Source: CAXBNB01 sp965267535 (lineage in GTDB: Bacteria > Bacteroidota > Bacteroidia > Cytophagales > Cyclobacteriaceae). Taken from it: a DNA stretch of 64,000 nucleotides. Position 1 is the stretch's first letter. The number at the start of each line of letters is the position of its first letter. Below, in pieces: positions 17,593 to 25,360 of this stretch. A program made the position numbers and the translations under genes. The notes below the pieces were generated by a model. That model worked only from the letters and a program-made list of their open reading frames with translations. It did no database searches and had not been told where the DNA came from. Location: assembly GCA_965267535.1 (NCBI GenBank), contig OZ254082.1:62001-126000 (forward strand), written 5' to 3'.

Positions 17593-19034
17593 ATCAGCTC
17601 CTTTCTCAGTCTGGCCACAGGTATGTTCATTTGCTCGCGGTATTTGGCTACTGTACGCCGGGCTATATTGTAGCCTTCGGCATTTAGTAGTTTTTCCAGT
17701 TTATCGTCAGAGAGGGGTTTGCGCTTGTCCTCATTGTCTATCAATTCTTTCAGCTTTAGCTTGACTTCTCGGCTACTCACATCTTCGCCCGAGTCTGTGG
17801 ATATACCTTCAGAAAAGAAGTATTTGAGAGGATAAATACCAAACTCTGTCTGGATGGCTTTGCTATTGGCTACTCTGGAAATAGTACTGATGTCCATGTT
17901 TATTTTTTCAGCTATGTGCTTCAAAATCATGGGTTTTAGCTTGCTCTCATCACCATCCAGGAAGAACTCGTATTGGTATTCTATTATGGCGTTCATGGTG
18001 TTGAGCAGGGTTTGCTGGCGTTGCTTTATCGCATCGATAAACCACTTGGCAGCATCCAGCTTTTGCTTTACAAAGCTTACCGTTTCTTTTAGCTTTTTAT
18101 CTTTTTTGTTGCTCTTGCTGTAGCTTTCAAACATGTCCGAATAAGACTTGCTTATGCGAAGCTCCGGTGCATTGCGGGAGTTTAGGCTTAGTTCGAGTTT
18201 GTTGTTGTTGTTGGTAAGTATAAAATCGGGAGTAAGGTAATGTGTCTTTACCAGGCTGTCGGTAGTGCCTCCCGGCTTGGGGTTTAGTTTGGTTATGGTG
18301 TTGATGGCCTCTTTGAAGAGTTCCTCGTCATCTACCCCCAGTTTTTTCATGATTTTGTCGTAGTGCTTTTTGGTAAATTCATCGAAACTGCTGTCGATGA
18401 TGCGTGTGGCCAATTGCACTTCTTCACATTGGTTTTCTTTGCGCTCGAGCTGTAGTAGCAGGCATTCTTTGAGGCTTCTGGCTGCTATGCCCGACGGCTC
18501 AAAGTTTTGAATTTTAGCCAGAATATCTTCCAGTTCTTCCAGCGTGGTTTCTATATTTTGAGAAAAAGCCAGGTCGTTGAGTATGGCTTCCAGGTCGCGG
18601 CGGATGTAGCCGTCAGCCTCGATACTGCCTATGAGCTGCTTGCCAATAGTGGTTTGGCGTTCGTCTAGCTTCAAGAATCCCAGCTGGGACACTAACTGCT
18701 CGTGTAGTGACGTGCTGGAGCTGATGGGCATTTCCCGGTCTTCGTCCGGGTTATAGTTACCATCGCCCTGCATTTTGTATCCCGCATAGTCGTCTTCGTT
18801 CAGGTAGTCTTCTATGTCTACCTCTTCGTTTTGAGAAGAGTCGTCTTCAGCATCTGCTTCGTTTCTGTCCTGCTCCTGTTCGTCTTTGCCTTCTTCCAGA
18901 GCGGGGTTTATCTCCAGTTCTTCTTCTACACGGGCTTCCAGCTCGGCTGTAGGTACCTGCAGCAGCTTGATAAACTGAATCTGCTGTGGAGATAGCTTTT
19001 GTCCTAATGTTTGAGTTAAACTTAATTTCTGCAT
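17589..19034 (-). CDS. rpoN: RNA polymerase sigma-54 factor RpoN
   Basis: Sigma-54 directs RNA polymerase to -24/-12 promoters that need an ATPase activator. The 481-residue protein has region I (LSLTQTLGQKLSPQQIQFIKLLQ, Gln/Leu-rich) and an acidic region II (about 50-95). The core-binding domain contains NFEPSGIAARSLKECLLLQ. The helix-turn-helix includes MDISTISRVANSKAIQTEFG, and the C-terminal RpoN box reads ARRTVAKYREQ. All parts are present. No sigma-54 activator gene lies in the window. A good promoter lies at 19067-19100. Confidence 0.97.
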   Translation of the reverse strand: MQKLSLTQTLGQKLSPQQIQFIKLLQVPTAELEARVEEELEINPALEEGKDEQEQDRNEADAEDDSSQNEEVDIEDYLNEDDYAGYKMQGDGNYNPDEDREMPISSSTSLHEQLVSQLGFLKLDERQTTIGKQLIGSIEADGYIRRDLEAILNDLAFSQNIETTLEELEDILAKIQNFEPSGIAARSLKECLLLQLERKENQCEEVQLATRIIDSSFDEFTKKHYDKIMKKLGVDDEELFKEAINTITKLNPKPGGTTDSLVKTHYLTPDFILTNNNNKLELSLNSRNAPELRISKSYSDMFESYSKSNKKDKKLKETVSFVKQKLDAAKWFIDAIKQRQQTLLNTMNAIIEYQYEFFLDGDESKLKPMILKHIAEKINMDISTISRVANSKAIQTEFGIYPLKYFFSEGISTDSGEDVSSREVKLKLKELIDNEDKRKPLSDDKLEKLLNAEGYNIARRTVAKYREQMNIPVARLRKELM

Positions 19035-19066
19035 AATGTTACCATTACCCTACATTTTCCTGGCAT

Positions 19067-19100
19067 CAAAAATATTGCTTTCTTGCCGATAAACACCAAA
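19067..19100 (-). promoter_or_regulatory. Promoter for rpoN
   Basis: On the minus strand TTTG, 22 bases, then TATTTTTG, an exact -7 match, ends 32 bases from the rpoN ATG. The TTTG also closes a second exact box (TAATTTTG, 19097-19104), so two start sites are possible. Confidence 0.5.
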
Positions 19101-19221
19101 ATTACCCCTAATTATTGAGGCTAATACTGAGCGGTGTGAAGAATATTTTACGTGTAGTTTACGCAAAAAAGGAAGAACCGATGCAGTCCAATCATAAAAT
19201 ATGGAATGCATCGGTTTGCTG

Positions 19222-20223
19222 TCATTCAACACCTAAATTATGTTTGCTGTGAGTATTGGTTTTGAGGGTTGATTTGGGGGCTTTGGTTTTTTGTTTGAAA
19301 GCAAAACTGTAAAGCAATGATGCGGATAGACGTGCTCCACCTTTTATTTCCACATGATGATCTGTGTTAAAGGCTTGATACACGGGCTTTTGGTATAAAA
19401 GATTGATAGCAAATGATTTCCTAAATACCTGCACACCCAGATTTCCTAGCCAGGCATGTCCGCCGGTATTGCCTTGTTTGATATGGTGGTCTTTGTGTGC
19501 CTGTGCATATTCCGCATGCACTCCTCCATAGGGTAAAATTGAGAATGTGGACGTTTCTAAATAAAATACGGCATTGGCACTTAGATTTCCCTGATTGCCG
19601 AAGCGATATTGATCCCGATTGGTAGTGTTTAGTTTGTAAGATGACTCCATATTTAGCCCCAAAAAGCGATATCTAAAAGTATACAAAACAGAAAGTAAGA
19701 AGTCTGTACTACCCGATCCAAGCTGAAAATTCCGGTTTATTAGTTCGTTTTGATCTCTTTTGTCGTGTTCTCCGAGGGGAAGTTTCACGCCTGCTCCAAC
19801 TCTAAGTGAGTGCATAGCTTGCTGAATAGCCGGACTACCGGTGTTAAATAAAGGAGTGTAAGCCATCAGTACAGGGTCACCGATACCGGATGATCGCACA
19901 GTTTGATGTGAGCCTTTCATGGTATTGGACAGGTATGGCAAAATGTACCGAAGCTGAATTTTTTCTGATAAGAAAAACTGACCAAAAAACGCTAGGCGGT
20001 TGTAGGTGTCGTTGGAGTATTCGTCTTCAAAGTAATAATCGTCATTGTCGATCAAAGCACTGAAAGAGGCTCTGTTGTATCTAAGTCCTGCAAAATGATT
20101 GGGTGTGTTGGGGACTAACCCGAAATATAGCCCCGATAGGCTACACCCACATACATCGCAGGCGTTGCTTTGCATACCCAGTGTAGTTGTGAGTAGTACA
20201 CTAAGAAAAATTTTTTTAATCAT
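19222..20223 (-). CDS. Outer-membrane 'transporter' protein with CDVCGCS motif, last gene of the MbnP/MbnH module
   Basis: A 333-residue protein with signal peptide (KKIFLSVLLTTTLGMQSNA). Right after cleavage comes CDVCGCSLSG, a motif seen in a Bacteroidota family of predicted outer-membrane proteins found near copper and cytochrome genes. The rest is strand-rich, with AFFGQFFLSEKIQLRYILPY, RVGAGVKLPLGEHD and a terminal ASLLYSFAFK, typical of a barrel. Three Cys near the mature N-terminus could hold copper or an iron-sulfur-like site; this is inference. The ATG at 20223 overlaps the end of the diheme gene by eight bases, so the genes are translationally coupled. Function is not established. 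Confidence 0.8.
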   Translation of the reverse strand: MIKKIFLSVLLTTTLGMQSNACDVCGCSLSGLYFGLVPNTPNHFAGLRYNRASFSALIDNDDYYFEDEYSNDTYNRLAFFGQFFLSEKIQLRYILPYLSNTMKGSHQTVRSSGIGDPVLMAYTPLFNTGSPAIQQAMHSLRVGAGVKLPLGEHDKRDQNELINRNFQLGSGSTDFLLSVLYTFRYRFLGLNMESSYKLNTTNRDQYRFGNQGNLSANAVFYLETSTFSILPYGGVHAEYAQAHKDHHIKQGNTGGHAWLGNLGVQVFRKSFAINLLYQKPVYQAFNTDHHVEIKGGARLSASLLYSFAFKQKTKAPKSTLKTNTHSKHNLGVE

Positions 20224-21259
20224 CGTTTCTAAATTTTGGATCAGAAATAAATTCCAGATCGGTGAGTGTATGTAAAAAAGCAATGAGATGGTCTTTTTCG
20301 AATTCTTCCAGTGGTATACCTCCAGATTGCAATAAGGGGTCGAGTGTAGGAGAATCTACAATTTGGCCATCGTAGTGATCGAGCACCTCGCGAAGGGTTT
20401 TGAAGCGTGCATTGTGCATGTATGGAGGTGTAAGGGCTATATTGCGTAAGCTGGGAACCCTAAATTTACCAACATCATCAGTGTCTTCTGTAATAAGAGC
20501 CCTACCTGTGTCTACAAATGTGCTATTTAAGCCGTTGTTGCGGTAGCTAAAGTCTGTAAAAAGAGCACCGGCATGGCACGAGGAGCATTTTTCTTCAAAA
20601 ACCTGCATTCCTTTCAATTCAGTGTCGGATAAAGAATGTCCTTCATTCCGAACAAATTTGTCGTAAGGAGAATTTGCTGATATCATCAACAGGGTAAATT
20701 GCGATAGTGCCTGTAACAAATAGGGTGAGGTAATGCTATCAATTTGAAATGCTTCTTTAAATAAGCCCGGGTATATCGTGTGTTTATTTAGCTTCTCTAC
20801 TGCATCAGCCAGTTTGTTGTCCATTTCTACATGAGACTCTATGGCATTGATAGGCACAAAGTCCAGGTGAGTGACCCCTCCATCCCAGAAAAACTCACTA
20901 AAAAATGCCAAGTTGGCAAGTGAAGGAGCGTTGCGTGAGCCCATGCGGTTATCCACACCTATGCTTACGGGGTGGAGAGGATTGTCGGCAAATGCTATTG
21001 CCTGTTGGTGGCAGTTGTTGCAAGACACACTATTGTCTCGGGATAAAACCGGATCGAAAAACAGTTTTTTCCCAAGAAGGAATCCTTTTTTGGTCACCGA
21101 ATTATTTTCTAAAGTATAGGTAGGTGCCGGGAAATTCGATGGAGCAATAAACTGGAAAGAATTATCCATTTCAATTTCTTTTTCTGAGCACGCTACAATA
21201 AGCCAAAGCACCTGGCAATAGGCCAGGCACTTTGTAAAAGAAATATTAGTTATGCCCAT
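20216..21259 (-). CDS. mbnH: Diheme cytochrome c peroxidase-family enzyme, MbnH-like
   Basis: A 347-residue protein of the MauG/cytochrome c peroxidase superfamily, with a lipoprotein-like signal (VLWLIVACSEKE). It has two heme c sites, CNNCH (about residue 80) and CSSCH (about residue 225). Further motifs are GKKLFFDPVLSRDNSVSC, GVDNRMGSRNAPSLANLAF, FFWDGGV and PPYMHNARFKTLREVLDHY, with the Met of YMH a likely heme ligand. Its upstream neighbour is an MbnP protein. Characterised MbnH oxidises a tryptophan of MbnP to kynurenine, creating a copper site, so that role is inferred here from the pairing. The ATG at 21259 overlaps mbnP by 14 bases; an earlier in-frame Met would be inside mbnP. Confidence 0.88.
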   Translation of the reverse strand: MGITNISFTKCLAYCQVLWLIVACSEKEIEMDNSFQFIAPSNFPAPTYTLENNSVTKKGFLLGKKLFFDPVLSRDNSVSCNNCHQQAIAFADNPLHPVSIGVDNRMGSRNAPSLANLAFFSEFFWDGGVTHLDFVPINAIESHVEMDNKLADAVEKLNKHTIYPGLFKEAFQIDSITSPYLLQALSQFTLLMISANSPYDKFVRNEGHSLSDTELKGMQVFEEKCSSCHAGALFTDFSYRNNGLNSTFVDTGRALITEDTDDVGKFRVPSLRNIALTPPYMHNARFKTLREVLDHYDGQIVDSPTLDPLLQSGGIPLEEFEKDHLIAFLHTLTDLEFISDPKFRNDD

Positions 21260-22106
21260 GAGAGCTTTGATGCACGTGGTGTACAGAAAAAACGGAGGGT
21301 AGCTGATTCGCAAATGGTTGGCCGGCTTTGGGGGCGTGTATCGAATATGTAGAGCTAAAATCCACAGACACTCCGTCCAAAACTTTGAGAAGGTCGACGA
21401 CTACATGAGCAAGAGGTGAAAGATTCTCGCCAACTTCTACCGAAGTATCCATATCCAGCGATATAGTCTTTACATTATTGACAAACTTGTCATTGTCATC
21501 TATACTTTTCCATCCACCTACATGAAAAGCAAAGGTTTTGGCTTTAGTTTCTGCTCCGCCACCCCAGTCTACATATTCTTGTCCGGAGTTTTCAGCATTT
21601 CCCTCCATGGCAAAGCCTATATAACCCGCATTCCAATTCCAAAACCAGGCCCCTTTGGCAGGGTCAAGGACTCCACCAGCAGCCCCTTGTTGCACTCCGC
21701 TTTCGGGTATTCCTATAGTAAAGGTGATTTTATTGTAATTACCTGCAGGTACGTTTTGCAGCTTTATGCTTTGCGAAGAAGCGTCATTTTCCAGTATGTG
21801 ATAATAGCCTTTGGATTCTGCTGCGGATGCTAGCAATTCATCTTCAAATATTTCACCATTTGGGCCTTGTAGGGTCACTTTACTCACATAATATCCAAAT
21901 TTAGTTAGGTTAAATTTTTCGCCATTAGTGGTGGTAAAATCGTATTCGGTGGAGCCCGGTTCTCTAAGTGTTATATCTTTTGACCCGACTTTGCTGTCAA
22001 AGTAAATCTGAAATGACCCGACTTTGGTTTCCAATGACTCGTCTTCTTGGCAGGCCATAAATATGCTGGTCAGTGCAAGCACTGACATTATTGATAAATA
22101 TTTCAT
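21246..22106 (-). CDS. mbnP: MbnP family periplasmic copper-binding lipoprotein
   Basis: A 286-residue lipoprotein (VLALTSIFMACQED). The body matches the MbnP family: FQIYFDSKVGSKDITL, FNLTKFGYYVSKVTLQGPNG, GNYNKITFTIGIPESGV and the tryptophan-rich GAWFWNWNAGYIGFAMEG. The C-terminus is His-rich (SVHHVHQSSHGHN), which suggests metal binding. In the known system, MbnP carries a tryptophan-derived kynurenine made by MbnH that takes part in copper binding; one of the three Trp of WFWNW is the natural candidate. The ATG at 22106 starts the signal peptide cleanly; the frame is open 15 codons further. First gene of an overlapping set with mbnH and the CDVCGCS protein, 91 bases after a small Cys protein. 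Confidence 0.88.
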   Translation of the reverse strand: MKYLSIMSVLALTSIFMACQEDESLETKVGSFQIYFDSKVGSKDITLREPGSTEYDFTTTNGEKFNLTKFGYYVSKVTLQGPNGEIFEDELLASAAESKGYYHILENDASSQSIKLQNVPAGNYNKITFTIGIPESGVQQGAAGGVLDPAKGAWFWNWNAGYIGFAMEGNAENSGQEYVDWGGGAETKAKTFAFHVGGWKSIDDNDKFVNNVKTISLDMDTSVEVGENLSPLAHVVVDLLKVLDGVSVDFSSTYSIHAPKAGQPFANQLPSVFSVHHVHQSSHGHN

Positions 22107-22197
22107 TTTTTCTCGTTTGATGTTTAAAAAAGTTAATACATAGGTATGCAACCACAGATGAAAAATCTGTGTCGCAAGGGGTAGTGGTACTATGCTA

Positions 22198-22578
22198 TTA
22201 ACCTATCCGGGGAGGGTGGAATATGTCAAACGAAATACGGGAATTGTAAGTAGGCTTGTAAGAGTGCTTCTGATCGTCGATAAGGTTATAATTCGAAGCT
22301 GCGGTATCGATGGAGGCAATAGAGTCGTAGAAAAATATATACTCTTTTGCGGTTGTTTTTTCTTCTTTTTCCTGCTGTTGGTGGGCTTTGTCCAGTTGCC
22401 GGTTTAGGTAGCAATTACCTCCACAGACTGTAATAGGTTTGTCTTTTTTGATACATAGTACTGTGGCGATATAATCTCGGCGGAGTGAAAAATCGAGATA
22501 AATAAGAGGGGTAAGTAATGCACTGCCTAAGTTTGCCAAAATCAAAACGAACAATATAAGTAGCCTTACCGCTTTCAT
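22198..22578 (-). CDS. Small membrane-anchored protein with TVCGGNC motif
   Basis: A 126-residue protein with one N-terminal hydrophobic segment (LLILFVLILANLGSALLTPLIYL). A periplasmic part carries IATVLCIKKDKPITVCGGNCYL, given here by its core VCGGNC: three Cys in a C-x8-9-C-x3-C arrangement. A charged helix (QLDKAHQQQEKEE) and a Tyr-rich end follow. I recognise a Bacteroidota family of small proteins with this Cys pattern that often lie beside metal and TonB genes, but no function is established. It is the promoter-proximal gene of the MbnP/MbnH set. A near-consensus promoter ends six bases before its ATG, so the longer open frame from 22614 is rejected. Confidence 0.75.
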   Translation of the reverse strand: MKAVRLLILFVLILANLGSALLTPLIYLDFSLRRDYIATVLCIKKDKPITVCGGNCYLNRQLDKAHQQQEKEEKTTAKEYIFFYDSIASIDTAASNYNLIDDQKHSYKPTYNSRISFDIFHPPRIG

Positions 22579-22584
22579 ACAAAA

Positions 22585-22615
22585 CAAAATTGGTGCTGAA
22601 ATAAACGTTTTCAAA
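22585..22615 (-). promoter_or_regulatory. Promoter of the MbnP/MbnH module, nearly leaderless
   Basis: On the minus strand TTTG, 19 bases, CAATTTTG (one mismatch to TAnnTTTG). The ATG of the small Cys protein follows only six bases later, so transcription would start at or just before the start codon. Confidence 0.5.
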
Positions 22616-22686
22616 GCAAAGAGGGAATTTAATTTAGTTGAAAGCTGTTATCATCATGAGTTTTAAAAAATGCCAAATAGTATTTT

Positions 22687-23442
22687 ATGATTAGAGTAAT
22701 CGTTTTTTTGTCATTGCTGGTCATGAGCTGTAGCAGTTTGCACCCTTCGCAGGCCGGATCTGAACCGGTGGATCATAGCCTTTTTACCCAGTTGCTAAGA
22801 AAATATGTAGATGAAAAAGGGAAGGTAAACTACAGCAGCCTGAAAAAAGATGAGGATAAGTTAAATCAATACCTGCAATTACTTTCTGCCAATGCTCCCG
22901 ATGAAGATACCTGGACCAGAGAGGAGCAGCTAGCCTATTGGATCAATGCCTACAATGCTTTTACACTTAGGCTCATATTGGATCACTATCCGCTGGAGAG
23001 CATAAAAGACATTGGGTCTGCGATACAGATACCGTTTGTAAATACGCCCTGGGACATCAAGTTTATCAAAATCGGGACCGAGAAATATGACCTCAACAAT
23101 ATAGAACATAGTATTTTGAGAAAGAATTTTGACGAACCTCGCATACACTTTGCCATAGTGTGTGCATCGTATTCGTGTCCGCAGCTGAGGCGTGAGGCCT
23201 ACGAGGCAGACAGGCTGGAGGAGCAGCTATCAGCACAGGCCCGGTTGTTTTTAGCCGATACGACTAAAAACAAATTTTCGAAGGATAAAGCCGAAGTATC
23301 GAAAATATTTAGCTGGTTCAAGGGAGATTTTACCAAAGATGGCACGCTCGTAGATTTTTTAAATCGATACGCACCTGTCACTCTTTCATCAGAAGCCGAT
23401 GTGTCGTACAGGGATTATGACTGGTCGCTCAATGAGCAGTAG
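22687..23442 (+). CDS. DUF547 domain lipoprotein
   Basis: A 251-residue protein with a lipoprotein signal (VFLSLLVMSCSSL). It carries the whole DUF547 domain: YVDEKGKVNYSSLKKDEDKL, EEQLAYWINAYNAFTLRLI, NTPWDIKFIKIGTEKYDLN, NIEHSILRKNFDEPRIHFAI and CASYSCPQLRREAY, with the Cys, His and Asn residues conserved in the family. The fold resembles papain/transglutaminase-like proteins, so hydrolase activity has been suggested for the family; that is not proven. It is divergent from the copper-type module and converges with the EnvC-like gene six bases away. Confidence 0.9.
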   Translation: MIRVIVFLSLLVMSCSSLHPSQAGSEPVDHSLFTQLLRKYVDEKGKVNYSSLKKDEDKLNQYLQLLSANAPDEDTWTREEQLAYWINAYNAFTLRLILDHYPLESIKDIGSAIQIPFVNTPWDIKFIKIGTEKYDLNNIEHSILRKNFDEPRIHFAIVCASYSCPQLRREAYEADRLEEQLSAQARLFLADTTKNKFSKDKAEVSKIFSWFKGDFTKDGTLVDFLNRYAPVTLSSEADVSYRDYDWSLNEQ

Positions 23443-23448
23443 GGTTTA

Positions 23449-24618
23449 TCATCTCGATCTAAGCCAACGTTCGGGGTTTAGCTTATCAAAGTTTTTCCAC
23501 ACTTCGAAGTGCACCTCAGTGTTGTCGTTATTATCGGTAAAGGCCTCTCCTATAGTTTCCCGGGCTTTGATGTTGTAGCCCTTCTTTATGTTTGGATTTA
23601 TGTTTTTGAGTTTGGCATAAAGTGTAAAGTAATCGCCATGCTGCACCAGCACTACGGTATTCATACCAGGTACAAATGCTACAGTAGATACCAGTCCGTC
23701 GAAAATGGCTTTAACATTGGCTTTCTTTTCTGTTTGGATATCAACGCCTTGATTTTCAACGGTGATTCCTTTCAGTACCGGGTGAGGGTGCTTGCCAAAC
23801 TTGCCTGATACAAAGCCATTGTCCACTGGCCAGGGTAGTTTGTTTTTGTTTTCTTCGAATGACGAAGACAGGGCCGATTCTTCGGGTTTGATGGATTTTT
23901 TTACAATTTCGGCAATGAGCTTGTCCAATTTGTAAATGGCTTCTTTTCTTCTGGCTAAATCCGCTTTCAATTCTTTTTCACGCTTGCTCAGTTGTGAAAA
24001 AACCTTGTTTTGGCGTTTTTTCAGAGAAAGCAGGCTTTTGTTTTCGTCGATCTTGCTTTGCAGTAGCTCACTTTGCTCAGATTTTTTCGTTTCCAAACTG
24101 GTTTTTTCCTGACTCAAAGCTTCTGTCACTTCTTCTATGTTTTGTACCTGAATTTTACGGGCTTCAGCATATTGTTCCAGGTATTTTAGTCGTAAAAAAA
24201 GTTGATTGAAGGTTTCAGCAGAAAACAAAAATGTTAGTTTATTAAATCCTCTATTGGCTTTGTATGCGCCATATATCATTTCGGCATACTCTTCCTTCAG
24301 GTTTTTCAGGTCGTTTTGCAGGGCATTTACTACCAGAGATTTATCCGATATTTCTTCATCCAGCTGTGATATTTCTCGCGAAAGCGACTGTATAAAATTG
24401 GTGCGGATTTGTATCTGCCTGTTTAGGGCTTTGAGTTGCCCCAGTGTGGCTTTTTTTTCAGAGGCTGTCTCAGAGAGGATCTTTTGAGCCTCCTCTATTT
24501 TTTTCAGGTTCTCTTTTTTTTCTTTTTCCAGCCTTGATTTGCTCTTCTGTGCAATACTGAGAGATGCAAACAATAGCAGGCATGCCAGTAATAAAAAACG
24601 CCCTTTACTTGCGTACAT
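23449..24618 (-). CDS. EnvC-like murein hydrolase activator (coiled coil plus degenerate M23/LytM domain)
   Basis: A 389-residue periplasmic protein with signal peptide (FLLLACLLLFASLSIAQ). A long coiled coil covers about residues 25-245, and a LytM-like domain lies at the end. The metal-ligand positions of active M23 peptidases look altered. GITVENQGVDIQ keeps the Asp, but the usual His before it is Gln. The last motif reads EVHFEVW where active enzymes have LHFE after an HxH-type pair, and YAKL stands where YxHL is expected. This is the EnvC/NlpD pattern, in which the domain activates amidases rather than cutting peptidoglycan. Its ATG lies inside the end of the DUF4292 gene (14-base overlap). 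Confidence 0.88.
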   Translation of the reverse strand: MYASKGRFLLLACLLLFASLSIAQKSKSRLEKEKKENLKKIEEAQKILSETASEKKATLGQLKALNRQIQIRTNFIQSLSREISQLDEEISDKSLVVNALQNDLKNLKEEYAEMIYGAYKANRGFNKLTFLFSAETFNQLFLRLKYLEQYAEARKIQVQNIEEVTEALSQEKTSLETKKSEQSELLQSKIDENKSLLSLKKRQNKVFSQLSKREKELKADLARRKEAIYKLDKLIAEIVKKSIKPEESALSSSFEENKNKLPWPVDNGFVSGKFGKHPHPVLKGITVENQGVDIQTEKKANVKAIFDGLVSTVAFVPGMNTVVLVQHGDYFTLYAKLKNINPNIKKGYNIKARETIGEAFTDNNDNTEVHFEVWKNFDKLNPERWLRSR

Positions 24619-25360
24619 ACTTGTATTTTTCAGGAATGTCAAAAGTGAATTTTTGCTTTTTACTGTCAATATCTACTTTGGCATGGTCGAAGTGTATGTT
24701 AGATATTTTTCTCCGACCGTCCTTGCGGCTTATGTATTGAATGCTTATGTCAGCCTTGGCGGGTATTATCCTATCGGATATCAGGTCAAACTCGGAGTAA
24801 TTGATCTGCATGGAGTTGCTGGTAGAGTCACTTACTGCTTCTACTTTTTCCAGTTTCATAGTTTGAATGCCGATAAAATGTCCAATGGTCAAATCTCCTT
24901 TTTGTTTGCTCACATTGTAATAGGCGCTCTCGCGTTCTATTTCATCGTCGGGCTCTATAGGCCATATCATGTTCCCTATCAGGATAGACTCGATCAGGTG
25001 GTAATCCAGGTTGAAATTAAATTTTTTGGTTAGGTCATCAAATTTGAGGATGGTGTATTCCTTGTGGATTTTGTCGAGCAGCACGATAGAATCCTTGGTA
25101 ATGATACCACGAGCGGCTTCTATGCCCAACCCCGGGGTGAGCGAAAACCAGATGACACTATCTTGTTTGATGCGCACATTGGCAGTTGCTTTCAGGTCTT
25201 CAGTGCCGCTTTTGTATTTTATTTTAGTTTTGAGTGCAAGGTCTTCAAAATCAAGATTTTTGATTTTTAATTTGTTGGGATTCGGGTTGAAAAAAGTGAA
25301 TTGTTTGTTACAGGATGCAAAGAGCAGCAGGATAACAATGGGGATGAGTGACTTATTCAT
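24605..25360 (-). CDS. DUF4292 family lipoprotein
   Basis: A 251-residue lipoprotein (PIVILLLFASCNKQ). The family DUF4292 is restricted to Bacteroidota and has an open, LolA/LppX-like strand-rich pattern here: LALKTKIKYKSGTEDLKATA, DSVIWFSLTPGLGIEAARG and ISIQYISRKDGRRKISNI. By analogy it may carry a lipophilic molecule in the periplasm; this is inference. It lies between the TPR gene (overlap of eight bases) and the EnvC-like gene (overlap of 14 bases), the conserved order in this phylum. The three products may work together in envelope or cell-division processes. Confidence 0.87.
   Translation of the reverse strand: MNKSLIPIVILLLFASCNKQFTFFNPNPNKLKIKNLDFEDLALKTKIKYKSGTEDLKATANVRIKQDSVIWFSLTPGLGIEAARGIITKDSIVLLDKIHKEYTILKFDDLTKKFNFNLDYHLIESILIGNMIWPIEPDDEIERESAYYNVSKQKGDLTIGHFIGIQTMKLEKVEAVSDSTSNSMQINYSEFDLISDRIIPAKADISIQYISRKDGRRKISNIHFDHAKVDIDSKKQKFTFDIPEKYKYVRK

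Noticed and set aside
20224..20283. Longer N-terminus of the CDVCGCS protein
   Set aside because: The extra 20 residues lie in another frame over the MbnH C-terminus, and a clean signal peptide starts at 20223.
24539..25033. 164-codon open frame antisense to the DUF4292 and EnvC-like genes
   Set aside because: It covers the junction of two overlapping real genes; no start signal and no recognisable family.
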